Shown one piece after another: positions 35,891-46,663 of a stretch of 64,000 bases of DNA. The DNA comes from Eutypella sp. D-1. Its lineage: Eukaryota > Ascomycota > Sordariomycetes > Xylariales > Diatrypaceae. The notes below the pieces were generated by a model that was not told the DNA's origin, searched no databases, and saw nothing but the letters and a program-made list of their open reading frames with translations. The position numbers were made by a program, and so were the translations under genes. The stretch's first letter is position 1; the number at the start of each line of letters is the position of its first letter. The stretch is from positions 2,046,001 through 2,110,000 of the forward strand of contig JAJTTP010000006.1 of the NCBI GenBank assembly GCA_023313575.1. The letters run 5' to 3'.

Positions 35891-38131
35891 CTACTTTCTC
35901 TTCTTAGCACCGCCAACGTCGGCGCCGCTGGCAACAGCCTGACCCGTGGCCTTCTCCGCTTCGATCTTCTCCGGGTTAGACTTGGAATTCTTCTCCTCCT
36001 TCTTGTCTTCTGCCTTTTCCTCTCCCTCCTCTTCCTCGCCGCCCTGCCCGAACTCGTTGACGCGGGTGTAGTCGATCTTGTACGCCCAGCGCTGGTACAG
36101 GTAAACGAAGAAGATCACGTCGTCGCGGAAGGTGGCGAGGCGGTGGAGGAAGGGCATCTTGATGGTGAAGGCGAACAGGTCGTCAATGAAGGTGTTGAGG
36201 AACTTGTACATCATAGCCTTGGCGGGCATGTGCGCCACGCTCTTGAGCCGGTAGTTGATGTACAGCGACGGCACCATCATCAGGAACCCGTACGCGTACA
36301 CCGACCCCACCAGCGTCGTGATCGTGTACGAGTACCACGACTTGTGCGTGTCGTAGTACAGCGAGTACACCGCGTACCCGATCAGCAGCGGCACCCCCGC
36401 CATGTACATGTACTTGAACGCGATCTCGTCGTACTCCTTCGTCTTCTCCTCCGCCTCGCTCAGCTGGTGCTTGTCCTCGAAGCTGACCCGGTAGGGGATC
36501 AGAGACCCGGGCGGCGCCGGCCGCACCCGGACGTTGACGATCGTCGTGACCTTCCACAGCTCGATGAATATGCCCACGCCCTGGGATCCCAGGATCATCC
36601 AGCTGGTGTTCTGCGAGTTGTCGACCAGGTAGAGGAAGATGACCGTCTGCATGAACACGTTGGCGAGGATCGACCGCACCGAGATGCCGACGTTATCCTT
36701 CTTCTTGCGATAGTGCGCGATGTCGGAGCCGAACGCGAGCATCTCCAAGATGAGATGGGCGATGCTGACCACGGCCGTGACGCCGAGAAGGTAAGGGTTG
36801 GTGTCGATGAAAATCTCCTTGATGAGCTCGATCTCGCTACCATCACCACCGCCGGGGAGGGGACCGCCAAATGCTGCTTGGTAGGCCTGCTGCCGCGAAC
36901 TCATCTCAACCGAAGACAGTATATTAAATTTCCAGGACGCCATGTTAGTCAAGTCAACGCGCATCGGTAGCGTCTCCACCGTCTCGTTCAGGAGTGTCAT
37001 GTGCGACTTGAGCTGCCAAAAAGTGTTGATGAACAGGAGCGGGTCTTGAACAAAACGTTAGTACCGCAAGCTTTAACTGAGTATATACAAAGGGGCGATC
37101 ACTTACAGTACCACGAGTTCTGGCCAGAGCCGTCGCGGGCGCCGGTAGTCTTGAGAGTTTATTAGTACATCGCATCCATGCATACACACTGGGCACCTGA
37201 GAGGCTTACCTCGAGATTGAGAAATTGGCGCGTAGCAGGATGCATGCTGGGGTAATCGACCACGCCCATTCCCGGTACAAAGGAGAGGCTTATGTTTGGG
37301 TGGTAGTGGTTTGCGATGATCGGCCCAGAAGTTAGGTCCTCGGGCTCTTCCTCCGGGTCGTCTTGTTTGCCTTCCAGCAGATTCCGAGTCTTGGCAACCT
37401 TCTTCTTCGGGATGTACTGCGTCAGGGGATACACGAAGTGAAGAGCAGTCGCCGGGTCGAAGTTGGGCTCCTTGGGATCGAGGTTGGCACCAGTCAGGCC
37501 GATGTAGAAATGACCCCAGAGCGTCCCGTTCTTCTGCACGGACGCCGGGACGTTGAAAGTCGTCTCGGCGACCCGGTTCTCGCTGGAGTTCCCTAGCTTA
37601 TATCCGGTTTCCTTGAGCGCCACGTACTGCTCGGGCACGCTGGCAATCTTGACGGGGACGAAGGAATCCGACAAGGTCACGACGATATCGACGGTGCTGT
37701 CGGTGGGCCAGATGGGAGCCAGTCGCTGAGGAATCCGGTTATAGGTAGCGCCTTCGTCGAGCTCTTTGGGGCGATCTTGGTACGAGGGAATAGCCGCGGT
37801 GTTGGCGACGGTCTTGACAACGTTGCCGCTCTCGTCCTTGACCGTAGCTTGCGGCGCGTTGTTTCCTCCGCCGATAAATTGCTTCATCAGCATGTTCACG
37901 CCCCAGTACAAGAGTAGGCCTTGCGCGATCTTCATAAACATGGATTTCTGTATGTATAACACCACCAGCACACACCTCCCATCTTGTCAGCTTTCCATTT
38001 GAAATTCATTGGGTTTTCCATCGTAGTCATGTAGGATTGGATTAATCAAGAGATGGCTGGCCACTTACGCCATCGCCCTCCTGCCCTTCGCGGGCGTTCC
38101 CCGCTGGGGCCTGTCCCGCAGCCTCGGGCAT
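35891..38131 (-). CDS. CLPTM1-family multi-pass membrane protein
   Basis: Four minus-strand exons: 38131-38069, 37947-37210, 37149-37107 (43 nt) and 37044-35891; 665 residues. The tiny third exon restores the family motif GQNSWYYPLLFINTFWQLKS, and all introns are GT-AG and 60-121 nt. Exon 1 encodes a soluble MPEAAGQAPAGNAREG start. One membrane segment lies at about residues 29-45 and at least five more between about 366 and 550; the long part between faces the lumen in the family. The C terminus is Lys/Glu-rich and ends GGAKKRK, resembling a dilysine-type ER retrieval signal though not a canonical KKXX. CLPTM1 relatives act in the ER/Golgi and in lipid or receptor handling in animals; the fungal role is not established. 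Confidence 0.93.
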
Positions 38132-39710
38132 CTCGGGACTGCGTTTTTCTTTTCTTTTCTTCTTGAGTATAGAGTTACGGGCGACCAAGACGAAGAGGAT
38201 CACTCGTTACTGTTGGTGAGGGAAGGCCGGGACCTTGATAACAATTGCAGTTGTGGCTGTCTATGCCTGCCTCGGAAATTCCGTGGGCGAGAAAACTGCT
38301 ACTGCTAGTGTTGGTTGGTGCTGTCGCAGAGATGCCACGAAGCTACTAAAATACCTAAGTACTTAAGAAGAGCTTGGGGATTGGGGAATAAGCTGGGGAC
38401 CATGTGGACCAGCGATTGGCGATTAGAGATAGCAAACACCCCTGCCCCAAGTACTGGACTTCCACTGCAAGTAACCACCTGGACATCAATTTCATCACTT
38501 TTCAGGGTCCCAACCAAGGGCTAGACCAGACCACTGTCGGGTATAGCGGAGATCGGAGGTAAAAAGGCCGGCGGCCATCATTGCAATGATAGAACTTCAA
38601 AGGTTACCTTAGGTAGGTATACATATTGATGCTGGCTTGCCATGAACGTACCAAATTCGCTATAACCCATCTGAGCAATTAGGTAGGTACATCGGGCACA
38701 TTTGTGCTCATATAGTCTCACTATTCTAAAGGGGGTATCCCGTCACTGATTCCATCTGAATACTTAAATACGAAAGATTCCTATATGTGTTTATTCACAT
38801 GCCCATATATCGGCCATGTATGAGTCAGGCCGCTTTGGCACCTAATAAAAGCCTAACAAGCATTCCCACCCAATGTGTATAATGGTATAACTAAGTATAT
38901 ACATACAAACAAACTGACAGACTGTCAGGATGGCCGCTTTTAACAAATCTCAGGGCTCGAGGGCTTACCATCAAGTCAGCGACGTCATGAGGATTCGGCG
39001 CAAACAATAGAAAGAATTGGGCTCACTATGTACCTCACCGGGCCCCATTCAAACAGCTAGCCACATACACTTACATGCGGTACCTGGAATGATGAGCCAA
39101 TAATATATGAGAGGCGCCGTTGCCTGTCCCGTCATCAACCATCACTTCCCGGACAACTTCCTCATACCTCACGATCTCATGACCTCGTAGATTTCTCTCT
39201 CTATGTGGTACACCGATTAAAAAATATTTCCTCTTTTCTTTTCTTTTCTTTTCCTTTTTTTCGTTCTGTATTTTCTCTCTATATATAATTCTATAAGGTC
39301 TATATAGGTACTTGCCCCATCTTCCTCCCTCCTTATTGTTCACACTGGAGGACCCTTTTTATTCCCACGTGCAGCTAGATTTTTATTACGAATTATACCT
39401 CCTCCGTGCCCGGCGTCCCGCCAGCATTTTCATCTCACTTTTTAAAACAGACCTACCACGTCACTCTTCTTCTTACTTATTCTGAACTCATTTTCTTTTC
39501 TCATATATATATGCATGCGTAGATCTCATACTTTAAGTTGCCGAACAGAAAACGGTTTTGCGCATTTACAGGACTAAAGATATCAGTGGGGTACCAGCTG
39601 TGATTCATCTTCGGAGCAGAAAAGATTTACCCATCCCAAAGCTTCACGCAACTTTAGGAAAAAAACCAAGAACCAAGGAAGAATAACTGGGTAGGGTCTC
39701 CTCGTCGACA
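38132..39710. other. Divergent spacer (CLPTM1-family / LOG-family)
   Basis: Shared promoter region. A pyrimidine tract of TTTTC units at 39231-39258 and palindromic TTAGGTAGGT words near 38611. No coding signal. Confidence 0.65.
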
Positions 39711-40584
39711 ATGTCTGAGACGTTATCGAACCAGACGTCCGGTGCGGCAGCTGCACCGGCGCGGAAGCAGACCAAGATCTGCGTGTACTGCGGCAGTGCA
39801 TCCGGCACGGACCCGGCGCACATCGAGGCGGCGCGGGAGCTCGGGAAGCTGATGGCCGAGAACAACATCGGTCTGGGTAAGTGCAGGATGATATCCTTGC
39901 TGCGTCGATCCAGTCCAGCCACATAATTTCGCACACGAGAATAAGTAGCTAATCGACCTACAGTATACGGCGGCGGGACGGTCGGTCTCATGGGCGAGAT
40001 CGCCAAGACCGTCGTCTCTATAAAGGGACCCGACGCCGCCCACGGCATCATCCCCGAAGCCCTGGTTAAGTGGGAGCGCGACGACACGTACTCGGCTAAA
40101 AAGGACGCCAACGGTTATCACGTCCCGGAGGAGCATGGTAAGTCGCACCCAGCCCGCATGGGATGGAGAGAGAGAGAGAGAGAGAGCACTTACTAACCTA
40201 ACGCCTTGAAAAGTCTACGGAAAGACGACGGTGGTGAAGGATATGCACACGCGGAAGCAGATGATGGCGCGGGAAGTGATCGATGGGGGGCCGGGATCGG
40301 GGTTCATCGCGCTGAGCGGGGGTTACGGGACGATGGAGGAGCTGATGGAGACGACGACGTGGAACCAGCTGGGGATCCACGACCGAGGGGTGTGCGTGCT
40401 CAACATCGGCGGCTTCTACGACGGCCTGCTCGACTGGATCCGCGGCGCCGTCTCCCAGGGCTTCGTCCGCGGCGGCAACGCCGACATCCTCGTCACCGCC
40501 ACCGACGCCAAGTCCGCCATCCAGGCCCTCGCTGACTACAGGATCACTGGCGACCGCTACCCTCTCACGTGGGAGAACAACTGA
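39711..40584 (+). CDS. LOG-family phosphoribohydrolase (lysine-decarboxylase-like fold)
   Basis: Exons 39711-39876, 39964-40137 and 40214-40584 give 236 residues. The family releases free base from nucleoside 5'-monophosphates; plant and some fungal members activate cytokinins. The Rossmann-like core shows [10 protein letters not shown] (residues 23-32), [13 protein letters not shown] (57-69), the substrate-arginine motif MHTRKQMM (124-131) and SGGYGTMEE (148-156). The last is the PGGxGTxxE signature with serine in place of the first proline; catalytic R127 and E156 are kept. Both introns interrupt conserved turns immediately before VYG. The second intron contains a GA microsatellite. Whether the natural substrate is a cytokinin nucleotide cannot be told. 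Confidence 0.9.
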
Positions 40585-41419
40585 GGGCTTATAGGAGAAT
40601 GGAGAGTGGGCGCTGCTGCCGTCTGTAGACTTCGATTTTGAGGGGTCCAGGGTCGGGCGCTCCAGCTGACCAAACAGCGCAAAGCCGCACATTGATCAGC
40701 CGCCTCCCCCTTTCTTCCCCTTAGTTATTTGTGCCCATAGTCTTTACCATGGCCAGGCTCTACCACGATGGCTTGGTGATTAAGATTCTTATCACACCTC
40801 TCAATCCATTTTTACCGCATTTTTTGACTGCCCTATGTGTCGTTATCGTAGTTTTCCTATTTTGGACCCCCTATCTACTAATTTACCCGTCTGCCATGGG
40901 CATCAAGGCGTAGTTGCCCTGATTCCGTTTCGCGTTCGGATGCACTTGCTTGCTAACCCTATAGTGTTCCGCTTATAAGAAATCTGGGTGCTACGCTGTC
41001 GAAGTAAGCGACCAGCAGCTGGATTATAGCGACCGACGACAATCATGATTGGCGCAAGGTAATTTTTTCCTTCGGAAAATCGATAGAAGATATTCTTCCT
41101 GTCACTACCCCTCCACCCTCCCCCCAAAATCGTGAAAGAAACAGACCACAGGCATAACGTCAACGAGAGACGATGCACAGCTCTTGACGGCACGGACAGG
41201 ACAGCGAAATGGCAAGGAGCAGTTGCTGTCAATTAGTGGTAGTAGCTGGCATATAACCAGTTCGTTTCTCCGAGTCGCCGTTATCACTAAATGCTTGATT
41301 ATGTGAACTGAGAGAAAAAAAAACTCCGTAGTTGACTAACCGATGGTCCTACCCCGTGCTGGATTCTCCAAATACCAAAAATGAATTATCTATTGTAAGC
41401 GCACCCCGAGAATGCTTCA
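40585..41419. other. Spacer between convergent genes
   Basis: 3' flanks of the LOG-family and dehydrogenase genes. Nothing specific seen. Confidence 0.7.
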
Positions 41420-43100
41420 TCACATCGACATATCCTCCGTTTTCATCGCGTTCGTCGTCGATGGCTTGTCGTTACTGCCACTGCCACTAGCACTTCCCCC
41501 ACCCCCACCACCACCACCTCCTCCACCTCCATTCCCCCCACCAGAAGAAGCCCCTCCATGGCGCGCCTCATCCTTGAGCTCCGTCTCGAAGATGTCGACA
41601 GCGAGGCTAGCATCGACGAAGTCCTCGAGCTCCTCGGTCACGGTCTTGAGCTTCTCCTTGACGGCCTCGGCGCCCTCGAAACCCACGATGTGCCGCGCCG
41701 GCGGGTTCTCGTGGCCCCCAATCGCCGTGAGCGCGTACACCGTCTCCATCACCAGCCGGTCCGCCGCCGCGGGCGGTAATCGCGCGTACCGCGTTAATAT
41801 CTCCGGGCCGCCTTCGGCTGCCGCCCCCGCCGCCGTCGTTGCGGGGGACGAGCCGGATGCGCTCGCCGTCGTGGTTGCAGGTGGAGGTGGAGGTGGAAGA
41901 GGGGTCTCTGGTAGTGCCGTCTCCGGATGCAGGTTCAGCACGTGCGTCAGCATGTCCCGGACGGTAGGCGCCGGGGCGGATGCGGAGGCGGACGACGGCG
42001 AAGGCGGGGTATTCGTACCGCCGTCTCCACCACCGCCGCCACTGCCACTCCGGGACTGGCGACGGCGATGCTGGGAGGCGGTGGAGTAGGCGGAGAGGGC
42101 GGGGGCGAAGACGAGCTTGTTGGTGAGGGATTGGATTTCCTTGTGGGGCTGGACGATGGTGACCTTGACGTTGAACGGCGCAATCTCGTAGGCCAGCGAG
42201 TCGCAGAAGCCCTCAAGCGCCCACGTCGCCGCCGTGTACATCGGCATCCCGGGCGTCCCGATGTGGCCCCCGATGCTCGTCAGCACCACGATGTGGCCCG
42301 TGTGCTGCTCCCGCAGCACCGGCAGCGCTGCCTTGATATAGTTCACCTGCGAGAAGAAGATGGTCTCGAACTGGTCCCGCACCAGGTCCCGCGTCGCCGG
42401 CGTCGTCGATAGCTCCTCTACCGTGCCAACGACGGCTTTGAGTCGCGTATTAACGTTACGTCGTAAATGACAAGTAGGGGGACAAAGCGAAAAGAGAGAG
42501 AGGGTATATGTATATAGACCCAACAAAAAAGAAAAGGAAAAAAGATAGGAAAGATAGACTGAGATTAAACTTGGGTTAGACACACCTTCAGACGTGCAGC
42601 AAAGCAAGATGTCTACGCGGCCGAAGTGCTCCTTGGCCTCGGCGACGGCGGCCTCGCACTGGCCCATGTTGCGGCCGTCGCAGCGGATGCTGCGGATGCG
42701 GTCCTTCCAGCCCTCGCGGTCGCGGCGCCCGCTGGTCTTGCACTCGTTGACGAGCTCGCGGAACTCGGCGCTGCGGTCCTCGCGCTCCGCCTCGTGCGGT
42801 GGCAGCGCCGCCACCACGTAGTCGCCGTGCGCCAGCAGTAGCCGGATCAGCCGGACCGCCAGCGGCGAGAGGCTCGACGTGATGAACCCTTTGAATTTTG
42901 GGGGAGCGTGGGAGGGCCTCTTGTTAGCTTTTGATCTTGCATTTTCTCCGATTCCTTCCTTCTTTCCTTCCTTCCCTTTTTTTTTGCTCATGTGTGAATT
43001 GAAGCTGATGATAGCTTCTCAAAAGAATGGAAGAAAGGGCTGCCAACTCACATGTTCTGGGCGAGTTGTGCGTCGCTGCGGGGAATTGCGGTGGTTGCAT
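41420..43100 (-). CDS. Atypical short-chain dehydrogenase/reductase lacking the catalytic lysine
   Basis: Three minus-strand exons, 43100-43052, 42888-42586 and 42435-41420, give 455 residues. The splice at W17 restores SPRTWFITSSLSPLAVRLIR, where the usual TGxxxGxG cofactor motif has become TSSLSPLA. S171 and Y184 (13 apart, as in the family) are present in VVLTSIGG and MYTAATWALEGF, but T188 stands where YxxxK needs lysine. After about residue 250 there is a long extension, Ser/Gly/Pro-rich, with a poly-Gly run near the C terminus. The second intron (42436-42585) is 150 nt, in frame and free of stops. The fold is clearly SDR; oxidoreductase activity is doubtful. An internal open frame into intron 1 offers another ATG (42991), but the spliced start agrees better with the fold. 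Confidence 0.85.
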
Positions 43101-43764
43101 TAGTCAGGACATTCGTTTGAAACTTCAATCATCAATCAAATCACGTCTCTCTCTTCCTCTCTTTCTCTTTCCCCCCTTCGTCGTCTCATACAAGTGGACG
43201 TGATGATAATGATGTATTTCGTATTTCGATATACAACATCATCACCACCCGTCGTCCCCGTCTTTCAGCTAAATCTTTCAATTCGTTCCTTTTTGGGGCG
43301 GCTTCTTCTCGGGAACCACGCTACACTTTTTTTGGCGCCGTTACGTGGGACAAGAGTGGATCGCGGGGCAGAAAAAGGGTGAGAAAGGGGGGGAAAGGGG
43401 GGAGGGGGTTGGTTGCCCGGGGAAAGAGGCAAAGGGGGTGGGCGCAGGTAATGATGATGTATGTTCTTTTTTAGACAGGAAAGTTTAAATAGGGTCGCTT
43501 ACGAAATGACGCCGCCGAAGCGGGATGATAATGTCGCGCCGAGCCTGAGTCGGTGACCTTCCTATCCGCGGCCATTTATCTTCGAACGCCTGGTGGCCCT
43601 TGGGCACTCAGCCCTCAACGGGAGTGGTGAAAATGGTAATAATAGGTCTAAAACAAAAATTCAATGATTCGGTTGGTTCTCTTTAGTTGTATATGTATTT
43701 TCTCTCTATTTTTTCTCTCTTTTATTAGTAATAAGACTCTTTCGATTCAATTCGTGATGACGCC

Positions 43765-43771
43765 CAGCAGT

Positions 43772-43813
<42 letters not shown>
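43765..43813. repeat. (AGC)n/(AGT) trinucleotide repeat
   Basis: About fifteen AGC units with AGT interruptions at the left end. Noncoding here. Confidence 0.95.
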
Positions 43814-43815
<2 letters not shown>

Positions 43816-46235
43816 CTAACAGCCAGCGGGGAGAGCACATGCTATGAGTTCCGCCGCTATTAAATTGTCATGGACCGGGGGTTTATTTAGCGGCGACCGG
43901 AAGTCCTGTGCATTTCGAGCGAACCCTCGTTATTGTCGTCGTTTGTTCCCGGGTCGGCGGTATGGATCACGAACGACCAACGACCATCACGAACCAACGG
44001 ACCGAGCGCATTCCTTGGGACGGGACGGAATCGCAGACCCCCTGTGGTGATGATGACCTTACGAAACAGAAGGGTAAGGGACGTGCGTGGGCTTCCGTGA
44101 TGGTCGCTATCGGCTATCGTTCTCTTATATATATCCACCAACGAACCGAACAATACGATCAGGGTATGTTGTGTGCTGTTCTGTGCCTTCTGTGCTGTAC
44201 TGTGATCGTCTGTACTTGTGTTGTGTTGCTGCGTTGTTGTATGGGAAGGTAACGGCACATTCCTCTAGATCCAACCGTCTACCTTACCATCGAGTCACTC
44301 AGTAGCAGTAGCAGTAGTAGTAGCAGTAGTGGTAGTGGTGGTGGTAGTTTGTCCCTCTTATCCCTTCCCTGTGTCCTCTCCTCCGCTCCTGAAAACGTAG
44401 GTAATATTACATCTGATATGACTGACCTGTGGCGGCCCCCCCGGAGGGTGCGAAGGTTATTATTACCAATAAAACTGACATTCCTAAGTTTGCTTTTAAA
44501 AAAACCCCGGGCGCCGTTTTCCTTGGCTTCGCCGATTGTGCTCGGGGGAGCCGCCCGTTTCCTTTTTGCTGTTACTTGGAGTCGGCATTTCGTGAGGGAC
44601 CCTCACCGCTGCCGAGGGGTTAAAATTCACCCTCGCTCCATTGGCTAGTAGAACAACCGTGATCTTTTGTTAGCCAGACGGGCGGCCCAGTTAGTTAGCC
44701 GGCCAGCCCATCCCATCCCGGAAAATAACATGCCTAGCACTTTGTCTATCACCGGAGGAAACCCCCGTCTGGCAATATAGTATAAGTGCCCGGCTATCTA
44801 AAGACTAAACTAGTCGGCCTAGTTTGGAAGACATTGATTGTACATGTTGAACGTGCCATTATAATTCGTGTTTCCTTACCAAGAGCGTCATCCCCGCGGG
44901 GAAAGATAGTGGGGAGGAGAGGAGTTCGGACATATCAGGGAGAGTAATAATCAACTCCGAGCTAAGACGGGTATTTATAGAAAGCAAACCCCAATGGACC
45001 ATCTTCGTAAGTCTCGTCTCAATACATCCGATATCTTTGCCAGGCCTTGTTGATATAATACCTACTGGGACCACGAAGCTCTCACGAAGCTCTCACGAGT
45101 CATTACATTCACATTGGAAGCTGGCAAGGTAAGCACCGAGGCGCCTTTGCCTTGTCTAGCACGTAGTTATCCCGCATGATATCAAGACCGTTTTAGGCCA
45201 CAGCGGACGCAATGGTGTCCCGATGCGGCCAAATAAAGGAAAATGAAATGCACCCCAGATTGTAACACAACCCCCGACAAGTGATGGCACCAAATCTAGG
45301 GGTATGATCTGCAAAAGAAAAAAGTCCGTCAACGGACCGCATAGATTATGGTACCAGCAGTGAATAAACAAGACTGCAACTGAAACCACGGATGCGGGTA
45401 ATCATGTTGTTCATGATACAATGACAGGAAAGATACCTAGGTAGACCTGAGCTGGGGTTAATAGGGTAATAGGTAAATCAGAGAGCCGTTAAACGGACCC
45501 GAGGTCTGTACCGTCCACTCTACTCTATAGCGCCTACTCTATAGCGTTTACTCTATAGTGGGGAGGAGTGGAATATAGCAGAACACAACTGTGACCACCT
45601 GCTCTTGTAGGTACTTAATAATAAGTATTCCTGTACTAAGGTTACTTATGTAAGTCTTTAACTGGGGCTTTCCATTGAAGCGGGAGACCCACCAACTCAC
45701 TTGCCAGTCTGCCAATTAGTGCTACCAGACCCGGAGGTAGGGCCAATCCCCTGCAGGTAATCATCCCTGGCATATGGTGAAACATGATTGGATGATTATT
45801 GAAGACCAATGCTATCCCGTTGACACGAGGCTTTGGAGGCTTTGAGGAGCTTGGGCAGGTGCAAGAGACAGCCTGACAGCTAACGATAAAACCCCAGGGC
45901 TGTTTGACCTACTAACCAAGCTTAGGTAGGTACCCACATACCCACCACCTGGGCAGCTGGTAGGGTAGAGGGCACTGACAATTTGAGAGACACTAACTGT
46001 AACAACTGCAAACCACCGAGACCACTTCTTCTCCTTCAATCTACCTTAAGTACGGAGTAACTATACCTACTTTACCTGGTAGTTACCCACTCACTACTTT
46101 GTCACTTATCTGTCGCATTCGTTTTTTATATCTTACGGCGTTTCGTCTCGTCCCGTCCCGTCTCGTCTTCTCTCGTGCGTGTTTAAGCTGAGCATAACTA
46201 TAATAGATATACAAGTTTTCTGTCTATTTTCTAAT

Positions 46236-46280
46236 ACAACGACAACAACAACGACAACAACAACAACGACAACGACGACA
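46236..46280. repeat. (ACA/ACG)n trinucleotide repeat
   Basis: About fifteen triplets of CAA, CAACGA type, likely in the TRS120 promoter/leader. Confidence 0.9.
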
Positions 46281-46336
46281 GCTTCCTCCCACACGATATA
46301 GTACCTTCTTGATCCAACCATAATCACTCTTCTCTG

Positions 46337-46356
46337 TCTCTCTCTCTCTCTCTCTC
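46337..46356. repeat. (TC)n microsatellite
   Basis: About ten TC units, 310 bp before the TRS120 start; pyrimidine tracts are common in fungal leaders. Confidence 0.9.
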
Positions 46357-46481
46357 CCGCCTTGGCTTGGATTTATACGAGACGAGAGGTCCTCCTTAAC
46401 TTGACCGCCCCTTTTCAAAGATCGATCGTCGGATTACCCATCATCGGATACCCGTCATCGTCATCGAATACCCATCACGTT

Positions 46482-46533
46482 CCTCCTCCCCTCTCCCTCC
46501 TCCCCTCTCCCTCCTCCCCTCTCCCTCCTCCCC
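46482..46533. repeat. 14-bp pyrimidine tandem repeat
   Basis: Unit CCTCCTCCCCTCTC, about 3.5 copies, on the 5' side of TRS120. Confidence 0.9.
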
Positions 46534-46663
46534 AACCCCCCCTTTTTATCCCTTTCCTTGAGAGCCCCTACCTACCTACAACTGGAGAAAAGCTCCTTCG
46601 CGCGCGGCACGGTAGCAGGAATGCGCCATCCAAGGTTGACACGCAATTAAGGCCAATGTTAGG

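Larger units (their letters stand above)
43101..46663. other. 3.6-kb divergent spacer
   Basis: Between the dehydrogenase and TRS120. Carries several simple repeats (AGC, CT, ACA/ACG) and repeated CTACTCTATAG words at 45520-45560. Frames at 43.9-44.6 kb are short and unsupported. Confidence 0.65.

Noticed and set aside
35819..36970. 383-codon plus-strand frame
   Set aside because: Lies antisense to the CLPTM1-family gene; Val/Arg/Leu-biased shadow of GC-rich coding sequence with no family resemblance.
44349..44648. 99-codon frame and overlapping 64-codon frame
   Set aside because: Two phases equally open, no domain, no conservation clue.
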